Source of the DNA: Ewingella sp049889095
GTDB taxonomy: Bacteria; Pseudomonadota; Gammaproteobacteria; Enterobacterales; Enterobacteriaceae
DNA length: 64,000 bases
Reading direction: 5' to 3' (one strand)
Assembly: GCA_049889095.1 (NCBI GenBank)
Contig: JBLJFK010000001.1
Below the pieces are notes generated by a model that saw only the letters and a program-made list of their open reading frames with translations, did not search any database and was not told the DNA's origin. The translations under genes and the position numbers were made by a program. This document shows positions 8,005 through 16,792 of the stretch, piece after piece (position 1 is the first letter of the stretch; the number at the start of each line of letters is the position of its first letter).

Positions 8005-9717
8005 ATGGATAATTTCACGACGGAACACGCATTAACCACTGCCAAAAAAAACATCTCTTTTATCAGTAACATTCGTCTGATCACCTTGATCAGTACTATC
8101 TTGTCCGGGATCCTGATTTTATTTGCCCTCTCTATTTCTACCTCCAGCTTTTTCCTTAAACAGAGTAATGATGCCCTGGAAAATGCCACCCAGGAGCTGC
8201 AAATCCGCCTGGCGCTCTCGAACAGTTCCAACCATCTGCGCACAGCACGCCTGCTATTGATTCAGGCCGCCGCAGCAGCACGTATTGGCGATCAGAAGGT
8301 CTTCCAAAAGAACATCAACGATGCCGAAAATCGTATTAAGCAGTCGCAATTGTCGTTCAAGCAATATGCTGACCGCCCGAATAAAACCGCCACCGACCTC
8401 AGCCTCGATGAGCCACTGAAAAAATCCTATGATAACTACCTGAAAATCGGCCTGACACCGATGCTCGAGTCAGCACGTCAGGCTCATTTCGAGGAAGTCA
8501 TTTCTCAGGAAGCAGAAACGGTGCGCGGGCTAGATCAGGACAATAATATCCCTCTGCTGGCGGCCATTGCCTACCGCACCAAAACTGCCAATGAGATTAA
8601 TCAGAAAGCGCAGTCTGATGCGAAGCTGGGTTATATATTGATGGTGGCTAGTTTCGCGCTGGCGCTGGTGCTGACAATCATCACCTATATTGTGATACGC
8701 AAAGTGATCATCACGCCAATCAACCGACTGGTCAGCCGCATTCAGAAAATTGCCGAAGGTGACTTGACCCAACCGGCTGATGGCGCGGGGCGCAATGAAA
8801 TCGGCGTGTTGAGTAGCAACGTCGACATTATGCAGTCATCGCTTGCCAATACGGTACTGATTGTCCGCGAAGGAGCAACGTCGATTTATCAGGGTTCTAC
8901 CGAGATAACGTCCGGCAATACGGACTTATCCTCCCGTACCGAGCAGCAAGCCGCTGCGCTGGAGCAAACAGCTGCCAGCATGGAGCAGCTCACCGCTACG
9001 GTAAAACTGAATTCTGAAAACGCCCATCACGCCAGCAAACTGGCCGCAGAGGCCTCCGAAAAAGCGCAAAAAGGCGGCGATATTGTCGCGAGCGTGGTCA
9101 GTACGATGGAGAATATTTCGCGCAGTTCGACCAAAATTGCAGAAATTACCAGCGTGATTAACAGCATTGCGTTTCAAACCAATATTCTGGCACTGAATGC
9201 CGCCGTTGAAGCCGCACGCGCGGGTGAACAGGGTCGTGGTTTTGCCGTCGTGGCCAGCGAAGTGCGCAACCTGGCACAGCGAAGCGCACAGGCTGCGAAA
9301 GAAATAGAGTCTTTGATTGAAGAGTCGGTGGATTATGTCGGTGAAGGCAGTCTGCTGGTGGGAGATGCAGGTGACACTATGTATGAAATTGTCACCGCGG
9401 TCAGCCATGTTACCGATATTATGGGCGAGATAGCCTCAGCATCTGACGAGCAGAGCCGCGGCATTAGTCAGGTTAGCCTGGCGGTATCAGAAATGGACGG
9501 CGTGACCCAGCAGAACGCCTCGCTGGTACAGGAAGCGTCTGCGGCGGCGGCCTCGCTGGAAGAGCAAGCCGAGCGCCTGACCCAAGCCGTGGCAGTGTTC
9601 CGCCTTGATGTACGTGCCTCATCACCGTTGAAACACAAGCCGAAGCTGGCTCAGCTGGATGCCAAACGGGCTTCCAAAGCGAGCAGCAACAGCGTTCAGA
9701 ATTGGGAAAAATTCTAA
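8005..9717 (+). CDS. Methyl-accepting chemotaxis protein
   Basis: 570 residues with Tar/Tsr architecture: a cytoplasmic N-terminus, TM1 about residues 25-47, a periplasmic four-helix ligand domain, TM2 about 210-233, HAMP, and a long signalling coiled coil. The hairpin tip NSIAFQTNILALNAAVEAARAGEQGRGFAVVASEVRNLAQRSA is diagnostic and binds CheA/CheW. The last five residues are NWEKF, a variant of the NWETF tether for CheR/CheB. ATG 8005 is chosen as it starts just before the cytoplasmic basic stretch; 35 extra upstream codons are not conserved-looking. A FliA promoter lies upstream, and a hairpin terminator follows. The ligand is unknown. Confidence 0.93.
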   Translation: MDNFTTEHALTTAKKNISFISNIRLITLISTILSGILILFALSISTSSFFLKQSNDALENATQELQIRLALSNSSNHLRTARLLLIQAAAAARIGDQKVFQKNINDAENRIKQSQLSFKQYADRPNKTATDLSLDEPLKKSYDNYLKIGLTPMLESARQAHFEEVISQEAETVRGLDQDNNIPLLAAIAYRTKTANEINQKAQSDAKLGYILMVASFALALVLTIITYIVIRKVIITPINRLVSRIQKIAEGDLTQPADGAGRNEIGVLSSNVDIMQSSLANTVLIVREGATSIYQGSTEITSGNTDLSSRTEQQAAALEQTAASMEQLTATVKLNSENAHHASKLAAEASEKAQKGGDIVASVVSTMENISRSSTKIAEITSVINSIAFQTNILALNAAVEAARAGEQGRGFAVVASEVRNLAQRSAQAAKEIESLIEESVDYVGEGSLLVGDAGDTMYEIVTAVSHVTDIMGEIASASDEQSRGISQVSLAVSEMDGVTQQNASLVQEASAAAASLEEQAERLTQAVAVFRLDVRASSPLKHKPKLAQLDAKRASKASSNSVQNWEKF

Positions 9718-9780
9718 GTATCGATATCGATAGTGATCGTTAGAAATGACGTTAGACGGGTAGTCGATCCCATTAAGAAC

Positions 9781-9817
9781 AAAAACACCGGATGCAGTCG
9801 CCTTCCGGTGTTTTTTT
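9781..9817. terminator. Bidirectional terminator between chemoreceptor and dsrB
   Basis: CACCGG and CCGGTG form a stem with A-run on the left and T-run on the right, so it can end both converging genes. Confidence 0.8.
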
Positions 9818-9860
9818 ATGGGATCAAGTCAGTGCCGACGCGGGGGTAAGCCGTCACCCC

Positions 9861-10058
9861 TTATTTGCTTACGACCCGTGGCTCAACGAAGGTGCCATCT
9901 TTGCTATCACCTTCATTGAAGAACCAGATGCCTGCCGGATAGTCGTCCAGCGACACCAGATACATCACGCCCTCGTAAAACTCTTCAACTGCCAGAACCT
10001 TACCTTCGCGACGCGGACCGCCGTCAGTTTTTACCGTAACCAGATCGTTAACTTTCAT
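9861..10058 (-). CDS. dsrB: DsrB family small protein
   Basis: 65 residues, nearly the same as E. coli DsrB: MKVNDLVTVKTDGGPRREG, VLAVEEFYEG, MYLVSLDDYPAGIWFFNE. Function is unknown. In E. coli dsrB sits beside rcsA; here the same pair is separated by the chemoreceptor gene. The protein has no membrane segment and is probably cytoplasmic, with a compact beta-barrel-like composition. The start ATG 10058 is preceded by a GATAACTCG stretch with a weak RBS. Confidence 0.92.
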   Translation of the reverse strand: MKVNDLVTVKTDGGPRREGKVLAVEEFYEGVMYLVSLDDYPAGIWFFNEGDSKDGTFVEPRVVSK

Positions 10059-10175
10059 CGAGTTATCCTATCATTTTCAATGCTGTTGATTGTAGTACAG
10101 AATCTGTCAAAACAGCACGTATACCAAGACTTTGCCAAACGATCTGAGGTACGACGTTTGGCAAAATTCAGGCAT

Positions 10176-10201
10176 AAAAAAACCCGCATATGCGGGTTTT
10201 T
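10176..10201. terminator. Terminator of the cold-shock gene
   Basis: AACCCGCATATGCGGGTT is a perfect palindrome with A-run before and T-run after. It lies about 45 bases beyond the cold-shock gene stop. Confidence 0.8.
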
Positions 10202-10242
10202 GTAATCTACGTTAATGTGCTGTAAACAGCGCAGAAGCGAGA

Positions 10243-10452
10243 TTAGATAGCGGTTACGTTTGCCGCAGACGGACCTTTAGCACCGTTCTCGATAGAGAAC
10301 TGTACATTCTGGCCTTCAGCCAGGGTCTTGAAACCTTGATCCTGGATAGCAGAGAAGTGTACGAACACATCTTTGCTGCCGTCAGCAGGAGTGATGAAGC
10401 CAAAGCCTTTAGACTCGTTAAACCACTTAACCTGACCTTTCATCATTGACAT
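10243..10452 (-). CDS. Cold-shock protein of the CspC/CspE group
   Basis: 69 residues, a single cold-shock domain that binds single-stranded RNA and DNA. RNP1 (KGFGFI) and RNP2 (DVFVHF) are intact, in MKGQVKWFNESKGFGFITP and GSKDVFVHFSAIQ. It combines features of CspC (KGQVKWFNE, NVTAI end) and CspE (NGAKGPSAANV), so the orthologue cannot be named. An RBS AAGGTAAT precedes MSMMKG; the first or third Met could be the start. It is followed by a strong terminator. Confidence 0.93.
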   Translation of the reverse strand: MSMMKGQVKWFNESKGFGFITPADGSKDVFVHFSAIQDQGFKTLAEGQNVQFSIENGAKGPSAANVTAI

Positions 10453-10895
10453 AAGAATTACCTTTTATATAAAAATTTCGCCACCATGGGCATGTTATAG
10501 CCGGATTTCAGTCGTTACTTATGGAGGCACTAAGAAGGAAATTCGTCAGATCAGTGTTATCATGGATAACTCATTACATTTGAACAACTTTACTCAGGAT
10601 GTCGTGCATAAATAGGTCTGTACCACAGGCCGGGATGTATTTACTCATGATGGCCCATTAATAGCAACTCTTTTTATCTAATAATCTTTGCAAACCCCAT
10701 AAAATGGTGGTTTAAGCATCACCTTGCTCGTTCCTTGTGCGATTAATCGATTTTTATCAATATGTTGAACGTAAACAGTTGAGAATTTTGCGCCGTAGTT
10801 TACGCAAAAAAATGCATCCGATTGATGTATCCGGTGACAATGCCGAATAAGAAGGCGAATTCCGGCCGGATTCCGCACAATGAAGTCACGCACAT
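10453..10895. other. Leader of the cold-shock gene and non-coding gap
   Basis: About 440 bases with no supportable gene. The part next to the cold-shock gene is probably its long 5' untranslated region. A 71-codon minus frame at 10678-10893 lacks an RBS and family features. Confidence 0.45.
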
Positions 10896-10928
10896 AAAAA
10901 AACGCCGACCACGCATAGTGGGCGACGC
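10896..10928 (-). terminator. Terminator of the 114-aa hypothetical gene
   Basis: On the minus strand CGTCGCCCAC pairs with GTGGTCGGCG (one mismatch, one G-U) and is followed by seven T. Confidence 0.7.
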
Positions 10929-10959
10929 TTCTTTGTCTGCACGCTGTGCCTGAAGCGGT

Positions 10960-11304
10960 TTAATCCATTAATTCAGAAACGGCTTTGCGCACATACGCTG
11001 TGATTTGCGCTACGTCTTCCGCATCGGCGTTACCACCGCCAATGGAGCGAACAGTGTTCTCAAGATGGCCAATATCCTGTTCAACTTTCTTGGCAATTTG
11101 GACCTTCACGATGGTATCGACCGAAGAAATAAATGCCCGCATCACCGCTTTCAGCGCATAAATTTCACAAAATGAGTCATAGGCAGGCTTGTCAGCTGGT
11201 ACTGCAGCGACAATTTGTGCACGCGGCGGAAGGTTTTTTAGACCATCCACATGTTCAATCATCAGATCAATATCTCTGATCAATTCATCAAAATTCTTTG
11301 CCAC
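10960..11304 (-). CDS. Hypothetical protein, 114 aa
   Basis: I prefer GTG 11304, which follows AAGGA by seven bases; the longer frame adds 30 residues encoded partly in a hairpin-forming leader. The product begins as MAKNFDELIRDIDLMIEHVD and is mainly alpha-helical, acidic and soluble, with two or three predicted coiled-coil-like helices ending ITAYVRKAVSELMD. I do not recognise a family. It is monocistronic and has its own terminator. No signal peptide or membrane segment is seen, so it is probably cytoplasmic. Confidence 0.65.
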   Translation of the reverse strand: MAKNFDELIRDIDLMIEHVDGLKNLPPRAQIVAAVPADKPAYDSFCEIYALKAVMRAFISSVDTIVKVQIAKKVEQDIGHLENTVRSIGGGNADAEDVAQITAYVRKAVSELMD

Positions 11305-11456
11305 TGATTTTCCTTCGCTCGGCGAAAGCCGAAGAATACCACCGCCGGCACCCAGCGAAAAGCCAGCAAGACAGGGAAGATGAAATTTCAGCACGCAATG
11401 ATTTCGTGAGGCCGATTTAGTCTAAACATGACATTGCACCTCTCAAGGCGCATAAC

Positions 11457-11483
11457 GAAGAAACCCGCCAAAAGGCGGGCTTC
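11457..11483 (-). terminator. Terminator of budC
   Basis: On the minus strand GAAGCCCGCC, a TTTT loop, GGCGGG and TTTCTTC. It lies just after the budC stop. Confidence 0.6.
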
Positions 11484-11508
11484 AGCTAGCGCAGCAATCG
11501 CGTTTAAC

Positions 11509-12288
11509 TTAATTAAACACCATGCCGCCGTCGATCAATAATGACTGACCGGTCATGTAATCGGAATCTGGACCGGCGAGGTAAGACACACACCCTGCCA
11601 CATCTTCCGGCTCGGACAAACGCTTCAGAGTAATGTTTTTAGAAAACTCAGCGGTACCGTAACCTACTGGTTTACCCGCTGCTTTGGACACCTGACGATC
11701 AATCTCTTCCCACATCGGCGTTTTCACGATGCCCGGACAGTAACCATTAACCGTAATACCCAGTGGAGCCAGATCGCGCGCAGCGGTTTGAGTCAGCCCG
11801 CGAACGGCAAATTTGCTCGAGCTGTAGATCGCCAATTCTGGGTTCCCGACATGCCCGGCCTGCGAACAGGCATTAATGATTTTCCCGCCGTGATTGAGAG
11901 ATTTAAACGCTTTGATTGCCGCCTGCATACCCCAGATAACGCCTTTCACATTGATGTTGTACACGCGGTCTATGATTTCTGGCGTGATATCTTCAATCAA
12001 CGTGGTGGGCGCAATACCGGCGTTATTGATGATGACGTCAAATCCGCCCAGTTGGGTTTTCGCCGCTTCGACGGCGGCAAACACCTGGTCGCGGTCCGAC
12101 ACATCAGCCAGATGGGCAATGGCACGTCCACCTGCATTATTAATCTCTTCCGCCACTTGTTTGGCCGTTTCCGCGTTAAAATCTACCACGGCGACGGCAA
12201 AACCGTCTTTTGCCAGCCGCAACGCAATTGCTCTACCGATCCCTTGTCCTGCTCCTGTTACTAACGCCACTTTTCCATGATCAGACAT
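11509..12288 (-). CDS. budC: Acetoin reductase / meso-2,3-butanediol dehydrogenase
   Basis: 259 residues, a short-chain dehydrogenase. It carries the nucleotide site TGAGQGIG, NNAGIAP, and the catalytic Ser/Tyr/Lys in ACSQAGHVGNPELAIYSSSKFA. The stretch LGITVNGYCPGIVKTPMWEEID and the end LIDGGMVFN match BudC of Klebsiella and Serratia closely. It reduces acetoin to 2,3-butanediol with NADH, the last step of butanediol fermentation. The acetolactate genes budAB are not in the window, so it is apart from the usual operon in this strain or represents a detached copy. It has its own terminator. Confidence 0.9.
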   Translation of the reverse strand: MSDHGKVALVTGAGQGIGRAIALRLAKDGFAVAVVDFNAETAKQVAEEINNAGGRAIAHLADVSDRDQVFAAVEAAKTQLGGFDVIINNAGIAPTTLIEDITPEIIDRVYNINVKGVIWGMQAAIKAFKSLNHGGKIINACSQAGHVGNPELAIYSSSKFAVRGLTQTAARDLAPLGITVNGYCPGIVKTPMWEEIDRQVSKAAGKPVGYGTAEFSKNITLKRLSEPEDVAGCVSYLAGPDSDYMTGQSLLIDGGMVFN

Positions 12289-12519
12289 ACAACGTATCCT
12301 CTATGTATTGGGTTTCAGGTACTTTTCATACAAATCAGGCAACCCCGCCCGATAATTCTTGTTGAGAAGTCGGGAATAGTCTTACGCCCCTAAAGGAGTA
12401 GGCGCAAATATTAACCACGGAAAGTAACTACTGTCACAACGCCAAAAATAATAAGCGTAACTCTGGGCGTGCAGCGGTGTGATGTTGCTAACCCTGCTCA
12501 GCATCCTGTTCGGCGTACT

Positions 12520-12553
12520 AAAAAAAACGCCTGTGGGCAAAAAACCACAGGCG
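12520..12553 (-). terminator. Strong terminator of yahK-like gene
   Basis: On the minus strand a perfect 9-bp stem CGCCTGTGG/CCACAGGCG, an 8-base loop and eight T. Confidence 0.85.
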
Positions 12554-12587
12554 CATCTCGACGCATTCTTACACTATCCGCTCAAAG

Positions 12588-13646
12588 TTACGCGTTTTTA
12601 AGCGAAGCCATGTCCACCACGAAACGGTATTTCACGTCGCTTTTCAGCATACGTTCATACGCGCCGTTGATGTCTTGCATGTCGATCATTTCGACGTCAC
12701 AACCAATATTGTGCTCGGCACAGAAATCCAACATTTCCTGAGTTTCCGCGATACCACCAATCAGTGAGCCGGCCACGGTTTTACGGCCCATGATCAGTGC
12801 ACCACTGTGCAGTGCAGGCTCAATAGGCTCGACCAACCCAACCAGAATATGGGTTCCGTCACGTTTAAGGGTTTCAAGATACGGGTTCAGATCGTGCTGG
12901 TTTGGCACGGTATCAAGGATGAAGTCGAAGTGGTTTTTAACCGCTTCCATCTGTTTTGCATCCGTTGACAGCACGACGTGATCTGCGCCCAGACGGTATG
13001 CTTCCTGTTCTTTGCCTGCGGAACGGGTGAACAAAGTCACGTCAGCGCCCAGCGCTTTAGCAAATTTCAGACCCATATGGCCAAGACCGCCCAAACCGAC
13101 GACAGCCACTTTATGGCCTTTACCAATTTTCCAGTGCTTCAGCGGTGAATAGGTTGTGATACCAGCACACAACAGTGGCGCAGCGGATTTGATATCCAAT
13201 TTGTCAGACACGCGCAGCACGAACTTCTCAGCGACCACGATCTGCTCGGAATAACCGCCATAGGTCATCATGTTGTCATGACGATCGTAGCTGTTATAGG
13301 TCATGGTCGCGCCTTCTTCACAGTACTGTTCCAGGCTTTCTGCGCAGGACTCACAGTGCTGACAAGAATCGACCATACAACCGACACCGACGGTATCGCC
13401 GACGCTGAAGCCTTTTACGCTGGCGCCGACTTTAGTGATACGGCCGATCACTTCGTGCCCTGGCACCATCGGATAGATACTTTGATGCCATTCATTACGT
13501 GCCTGGTGAATGTCTGAATGACAAACACCACAATACAAAATGTCGATAACGACGTCGGTATCACGCGGGTCGCGGCGTACAAAATTATGGGGTGCCAACG
13601 GCGCATCAGCGGACGTTGCAGCAAAACCTCGGACGTTAAGGGTCAT
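12588..13646 (-). CDS. yahK: Zinc-dependent alcohol dehydrogenase, YahK type
   Basis: 352 residues, a medium-chain dehydrogenase of the cinnamyl-alcohol-dehydrogenase group, which reduces aldehydes with NADPH. Catalytic zinc ligands are in CGVCHSD and PGHEVIG; structural zinc cysteines are in VDSCQHCESCAESLEQYC. The nucleotide site is GLGGLGHMGLKFAKALGA. IGGIAETQEMLDFCAEH and ERMLKSDVKYRFVVDM match YahK. The start at 13646 follows a TCAGGAGAAAACTG region with a good RBS. A perfect hairpin lies 37 bases upstream. The physiological substrate is not determined. Confidence 0.9.
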   Translation of the reverse strand: MTLNVRGFAATSADAPLAPHNFVRRDPRDTDVVIDILYCGVCHSDIHQARNEWHQSIYPMVPGHEVIGRITKVGASVKGFSVGDTVGVGCMVDSCQHCESCAESLEQYCEEGATMTYNSYDRHDNMMTYGGYSEQIVVAEKFVLRVSDKLDIKSAAPLLCAGITTYSPLKHWKIGKGHKVAVVGLGGLGHMGLKFAKALGADVTLFTRSAGKEQEAYRLGADHVVLSTDAKQMEAVKNHFDFILDTVPNQHDLNPYLETLKRDGTHILVGLVEPIEPALHSGALIMGRKTVAGSLIGGIAETQEMLDFCAEHNIGCDVEMIDMQDINGAYERMLKSDVKYRFVVDMASLKNA

Positions 13647-13682
13647 CAGTTTTCTCCTGAGGGGTGATCAATAGACGAAATT

Positions 13683-13705
13683 CGTCAGCGCAAGGTGCGC
13701 TGACG
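13683..13705. repeat. Perfect hairpin upstream of yahK-like gene
   Basis: CGTCAGCGCA and TGCGCTGACG flank a 3-base loop. There is no T-run, so it is not an obvious terminator. It may be an operator or a mRNA leader hairpin. Confidence 0.45.
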
Positions 13706-13805
13706 TTAAGAAGTATGGACCACGGAAAGATAAAATCGTTATAACGATCCTCGCCATTACTTGCCTGAATCTGTTTTTTTCAGGATATATGGCTAAGGTC
13801 AGCAC

Positions 13806-13833
13806 AGCGACGTGGCAGGAATGGCACGTCGCT
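13806..13833. repeat. Inverted repeat after AI-2E permease gene
   Basis: AGCGACGTG and CACGTCGCT with a 10-base spacer. It could be a terminator without a T-run for the minus-strand gene ending at 13868. Confidence 0.35.
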
Positions 13834-13867
13834 GGCGGCAAGGGGGAGGATTAACCGAGAAAGGCGC

Positions 13868-14896
13868 TCAGATCAAACGGGCAGCTTTCAGCTCACTTTT
13901 CAGATACGCGTAATAAATCGGCGCGGCAACCACACCCGGCAAACCAAAGGCCGACTCAAAAATAAGCATCGCCAGCAGGACTTCCCACGACTTGGCGTTG
14001 ATTCGTGTCCCGACAATCCGCGCATTAAGAAAATATTCTACCTTGTGGATCACAATCAGGTACGCCAGCACCAGCGCGCCTACCCATAAAGAGAGAGACA
14101 GGCCGACGATGAAAATGACCGTATTGGAAATCAGATTACCAATCACCGGCAATAGTCCGCAGACGAAGGTGAATACCACCAAGGTTTTTGCCAGCGGCAG
14201 GTGAATATCAAACAGCGGTAAAATACCAAACAAGAAAATGCCCGAGAGCACGGTGTTGATAAGTGAAATCTGAAACTGAGCGAAAACTACGTTGCGGAAT
14301 GCATCTCCCAGCAGGCGGATACGCTGCAGCAAATCACTTTTCAGTGGCGCATGCTGCGCTTCCTTATCGTAACGTTGCAGGGAAACAATGGCCCCTAAAA
14401 TCATACCAATTAGCATGGTGACAAAAGCATGTGCTGCGTTTTTCCCGACGGTCTGGATCATCGCAACGTGCTGACGTAGCCACTGCAGGAACTCACGCTG
14501 CAACTCCTCTATATTGGCTGGCATATAGTGCAGCATCACGGGTGAAATCCGGCTTTGTGCATCCGTTAGCAACCGGGAAACCATCGCGTTGAATGCCGCT
14601 GGGTTTCTCACATCTTGCATGAGAAAATTGGTGATCCCCACGACTGCCATAATCAGTGCACTAACCACGATGGTGCTGATCAACGCCACCACCAGCCAGC
14701 GGGCGCGCTCACCGCTGATAACTTTCTGGAAGTGCGGTGTCAGCCCATTGACCAGTTCGTACACTACAAAACCAGCGATAAAACACGCAAGTAAATGCAG
14801 AGGAAGAATAAGTAACAAACCGCCCATCACGATAAACAAACTGAGCCAGCGGATGTGATGCGATCTCATTAATTGCATTGCCTGCATCCTTAACAT
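13868..14896 (-). CDS. AI-2E family (TqsA/PerM-like) membrane protein
   Basis: 342 residues with the permease topology of the AI-2E family: two N-terminal membrane segments, a third near residues 68-92, a long soluble region to about 150, and four or five C-terminal membrane segments. The family's features are seen in the GLLPVIGNLISNTVIFIVGL stretch and in SAFGLPGVVAAPIYYAYLKSEL near the C-terminus. Members export small molecules such as autoinducer-2 or act as ion-coupled exporters; substrate specificity cannot be read from sequence. The first Met residues (MLRMQAMQLM) offer several possible starts. It stands alone. Confidence 0.75.
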   Translation of the reverse strand: MLRMQAMQLMRSHHIRWLSLFIVMGGLLLILPLHLLACFIAGFVVYELVNGLTPHFQKVISGERARWLVVALISTIVVSALIMAVVGITNFLMQDVRNPAAFNAMVSRLLTDAQSRISPVMLHYMPANIEELQREFLQWLRQHVAMIQTVGKNAAHAFVTMLIGMILGAIVSLQRYDKEAQHAPLKSDLLQRIRLLGDAFRNVVFAQFQISLINTVLSGIFLFGILPLFDIHLPLAKTLVVFTFVCGLLPVIGNLISNTVIFIVGLSLSLWVGALVLAYLIVIHKVEYFLNARIVGTRINAKSWEVLLAMLIFESAFGLPGVVAAPIYYAYLKSELKAARLI

Positions 14897-15090
14897 TCAA
14901 TTGCCGGTCATCGTCCCGCTTCTTCGGTCAACATCCCGACCGATATCATAGCACTGTTGTTTCTTAGGGCATTGCGTACGCCGGTGAAACCGATAAGAAA
15001 TTTTTGACACTCATCCACAGTCTTTTATCATAGGCATCAACCCTAATGAACAATCAATGTTTATAAAAATCTTAGTCATAGGCGAAAAAG

Positions 15091-15750
15091 ATGTCAGAAC
15101 TGATCCGCGAGAAACTGTCCCTTCCCAATGGACACAATAGATTATTACTTCACTCCTGTTGTGCACCCTGCTCCGGCGAAGTAATGGAAGCTATTCAGGC
15201 TTCTGGTATTGAGTACACTATTTTTTTCTATAACCCAAATATTCATCCACAAAAAGAATATACGCTGCGTAAAGAAGAGAATATGCGCTTCGCCGAGCAG
15301 CACGGCATTCCTTTTATTGATGCGGACTACGACAGCGATAATTGGTTTGAACGCGCGCGCGGCATGGAAAAAGAACCTGAGCGCGGTATTCGTTGCACCA
15401 TGTGTTTTGATATGCGATTTGAGCGAACGGCCTTGTATGCTTTTGAACATGGCTTCAGCGCAATGACCAGCTGTCTCGGTATCTCACGCTGGAAAGATAT
15501 GAAGCAGATCACCGGATGTGGCGTGCGCGCCGCCGCGCCCTATCCGGGCATGGTCTACTGGGACTATAACTGGCGCAAGCAAGGCGGCTCAGCGCGTATG
15601 GTAGAAATCAGCAAACGTGAGCGCTTCTATCAGCAGGAATATTGCGGCTGTGTCTATTCGCTGCGCGACAGCAACCTGCACCGAAAATCCCAGGGCCGCG
15701 ATCTGATCAAGCTTGGCGTCAAATACTACGGTGACGAAGACGACGAATAA
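15091..15750 (+). CDS. queH: Epoxyqueuosine reductase QueH
   Basis: 219 residues. QueH catalyses the last step of queuosine formation in tRNA, reducing epoxyqueuosine, and is a non-homologous alternative to QueG. The conserved cysteines are present: HSCCAPCSGEVM near the N-terminus, CTMCFDMR in the middle, and YCGCVYSLRD at the C-terminus. These hold an iron-sulfur cluster and a metal site. The start ATG 15091 has GGCGAAAAAG upstream. It is monocistronic. Many enterobacteria have queG; whether it is also present here cannot be seen. Confidence 0.92.
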   Translation: MSELIREKLSLPNGHNRLLLHSCCAPCSGEVMEAIQASGIEYTIFFYNPNIHPQKEYTLRKEENMRFAEQHGIPFIDADYDSDNWFERARGMEKEPERGIRCTMCFDMRFERTALYAFEHGFSAMTSCLGISRWKDMKQITGCGVRAAAPYPGMVYWDYNWRKQGGSARMVEISKRERFYQQEYCGCVYSLRDSNLHRKSQGRDLIKLGVKYYGDEDDE

Positions 15751-16102
15751 GTTTTTTCGCCCCTCTTTTGGATAAGACCCGGTTAAGTGAACGGGTTAAT
15801 CTCACTGGTATATTGCCAAATGCTCCGCCAAATGAACTCATCTCACGCTTAAGGGCAGTTATTTATTCTGCCGCGTGTCCCTGTAACCTAAATAAACCTT
15901 GCCAGCCCTTCTGTATGGCATAAAGCCTGAGCCTTGCACTCGGCAAACGTGCTTGATACTTTCCGACCCAGGGCGTTCATTATTCGATATCAATCTAATT
16001 AATAACTTAAAGTTATTATAAATTTTTTGGACGCTTAAAAAATATAAAGACAAGTGACTTTTTGGGTCGACAAACACCTTATAGAAAACAGGGGTAATAA
16101 GC
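15751..16102. other. Non-coding gap queH / DUF969 operon
   Basis: 350 bases, AT-rich from 15990 to 16070, probably the promoter region of the following operon. No gene, repeat or specific operator recognised. Confidence 0.4.
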
Positions 16103-16792
16103 ATGTGGGTACTAATAGGCATCCCGATCGTAGTGCTGGGCTTTGCACTACGTTTTAATCCACTGCTGGTGGTCACTATCGCGGGTATTTCAACCGGTAT
16201 TGCCGGAGGAATGCAGACGGTAGAAATTATCAGCGCGTTCGGCAAAGCCTTTGCTGACAACCGTTATATGGGTCTCATCTGGCTGACATTGCCAGTCATT
16301 GCATTACTTGAGCGTAATGGATTGAAAGAGCAGGCCAGCCATCTGATTTCAAAAATTCACGCCGCCACCACCGGCCGCGTTCTGATGCTCTACTTTTTTT
16401 TGCGCCAGATGACTGCAGCGCTGGGTCTGAACTCACTCGGCGGCCACGCTCAGATGGTTCGCCCGCTAATAGCACCGATGGCAGAAGCCGCCGCCGTTAC
16501 AAAATACGGTGATCTGCCAAGCGATGTACGCCAGAAAATCCGCGCCAATGCGGCCGCCGTGGACAACATTGCGGTATTCTTTGGTGAAGATATCTTCATC
16601 GCCGTGCAGTCCATCTTGTTGATCAAAGGCTTCCTTGAACAAAACGGCATTTCCGTCGAACCTCTGCACCTGTCGGTCTGGGCGATCCCAACCGCTATCG
16701 CCGCGTTAATCATTCACTTTATCCGCCTCTGGCTGCTTGACCGCTCGCTGGCAAAACGTTTTGACAGCCAGCACGGGGGCGTTGCGCCATGA
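16103..16792 (+). CDS. DUF969 membrane protein
   Basis: 229 residues with at least five hydrophobic segments, an inner-membrane protein of the DUF969 family. Segments include WVLIGIPIVVLGFALRFNPL at the N-terminus and TAALGLNSLGGHAQMVRPLIAPMAEAAA in the middle. DUF969 and DUF979 proteins are nearly always encoded as a pair and likely form a two-subunit permease, of the ion-transporter-like superfamily; the substrate is unknown. The start has AGGGG upstream. The stop overlaps the next start (ATGA), so translational coupling is likely. First gene of a three-gene operon. Confidence 0.85.
   Translation: MWVLIGIPIVVLGFALRFNPLLVVTIAGISTGIAGGMQTVEIISAFGKAFADNRYMGLIWLTLPVIALLERNGLKEQASHLISKIHAATTGRVLMLYFFLRQMTAALGLNSLGGHAQMVRPLIAPMAEAAAVTKYGDLPSDVRQKIRANAAAVDNIAVFFGEDIFIAVQSILLIKGFLEQNGISVEPLHLSVWAIPTAIAALIIHFIRLWLLDRSLAKRFDSQHGGVAP

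Noticed and set aside
10678..10893. 71-codon minus-strand frame between cold-shock and 114-aa genes
   Set aside because: No RBS, no family pattern, and it overlaps the terminator of the upstream gene.
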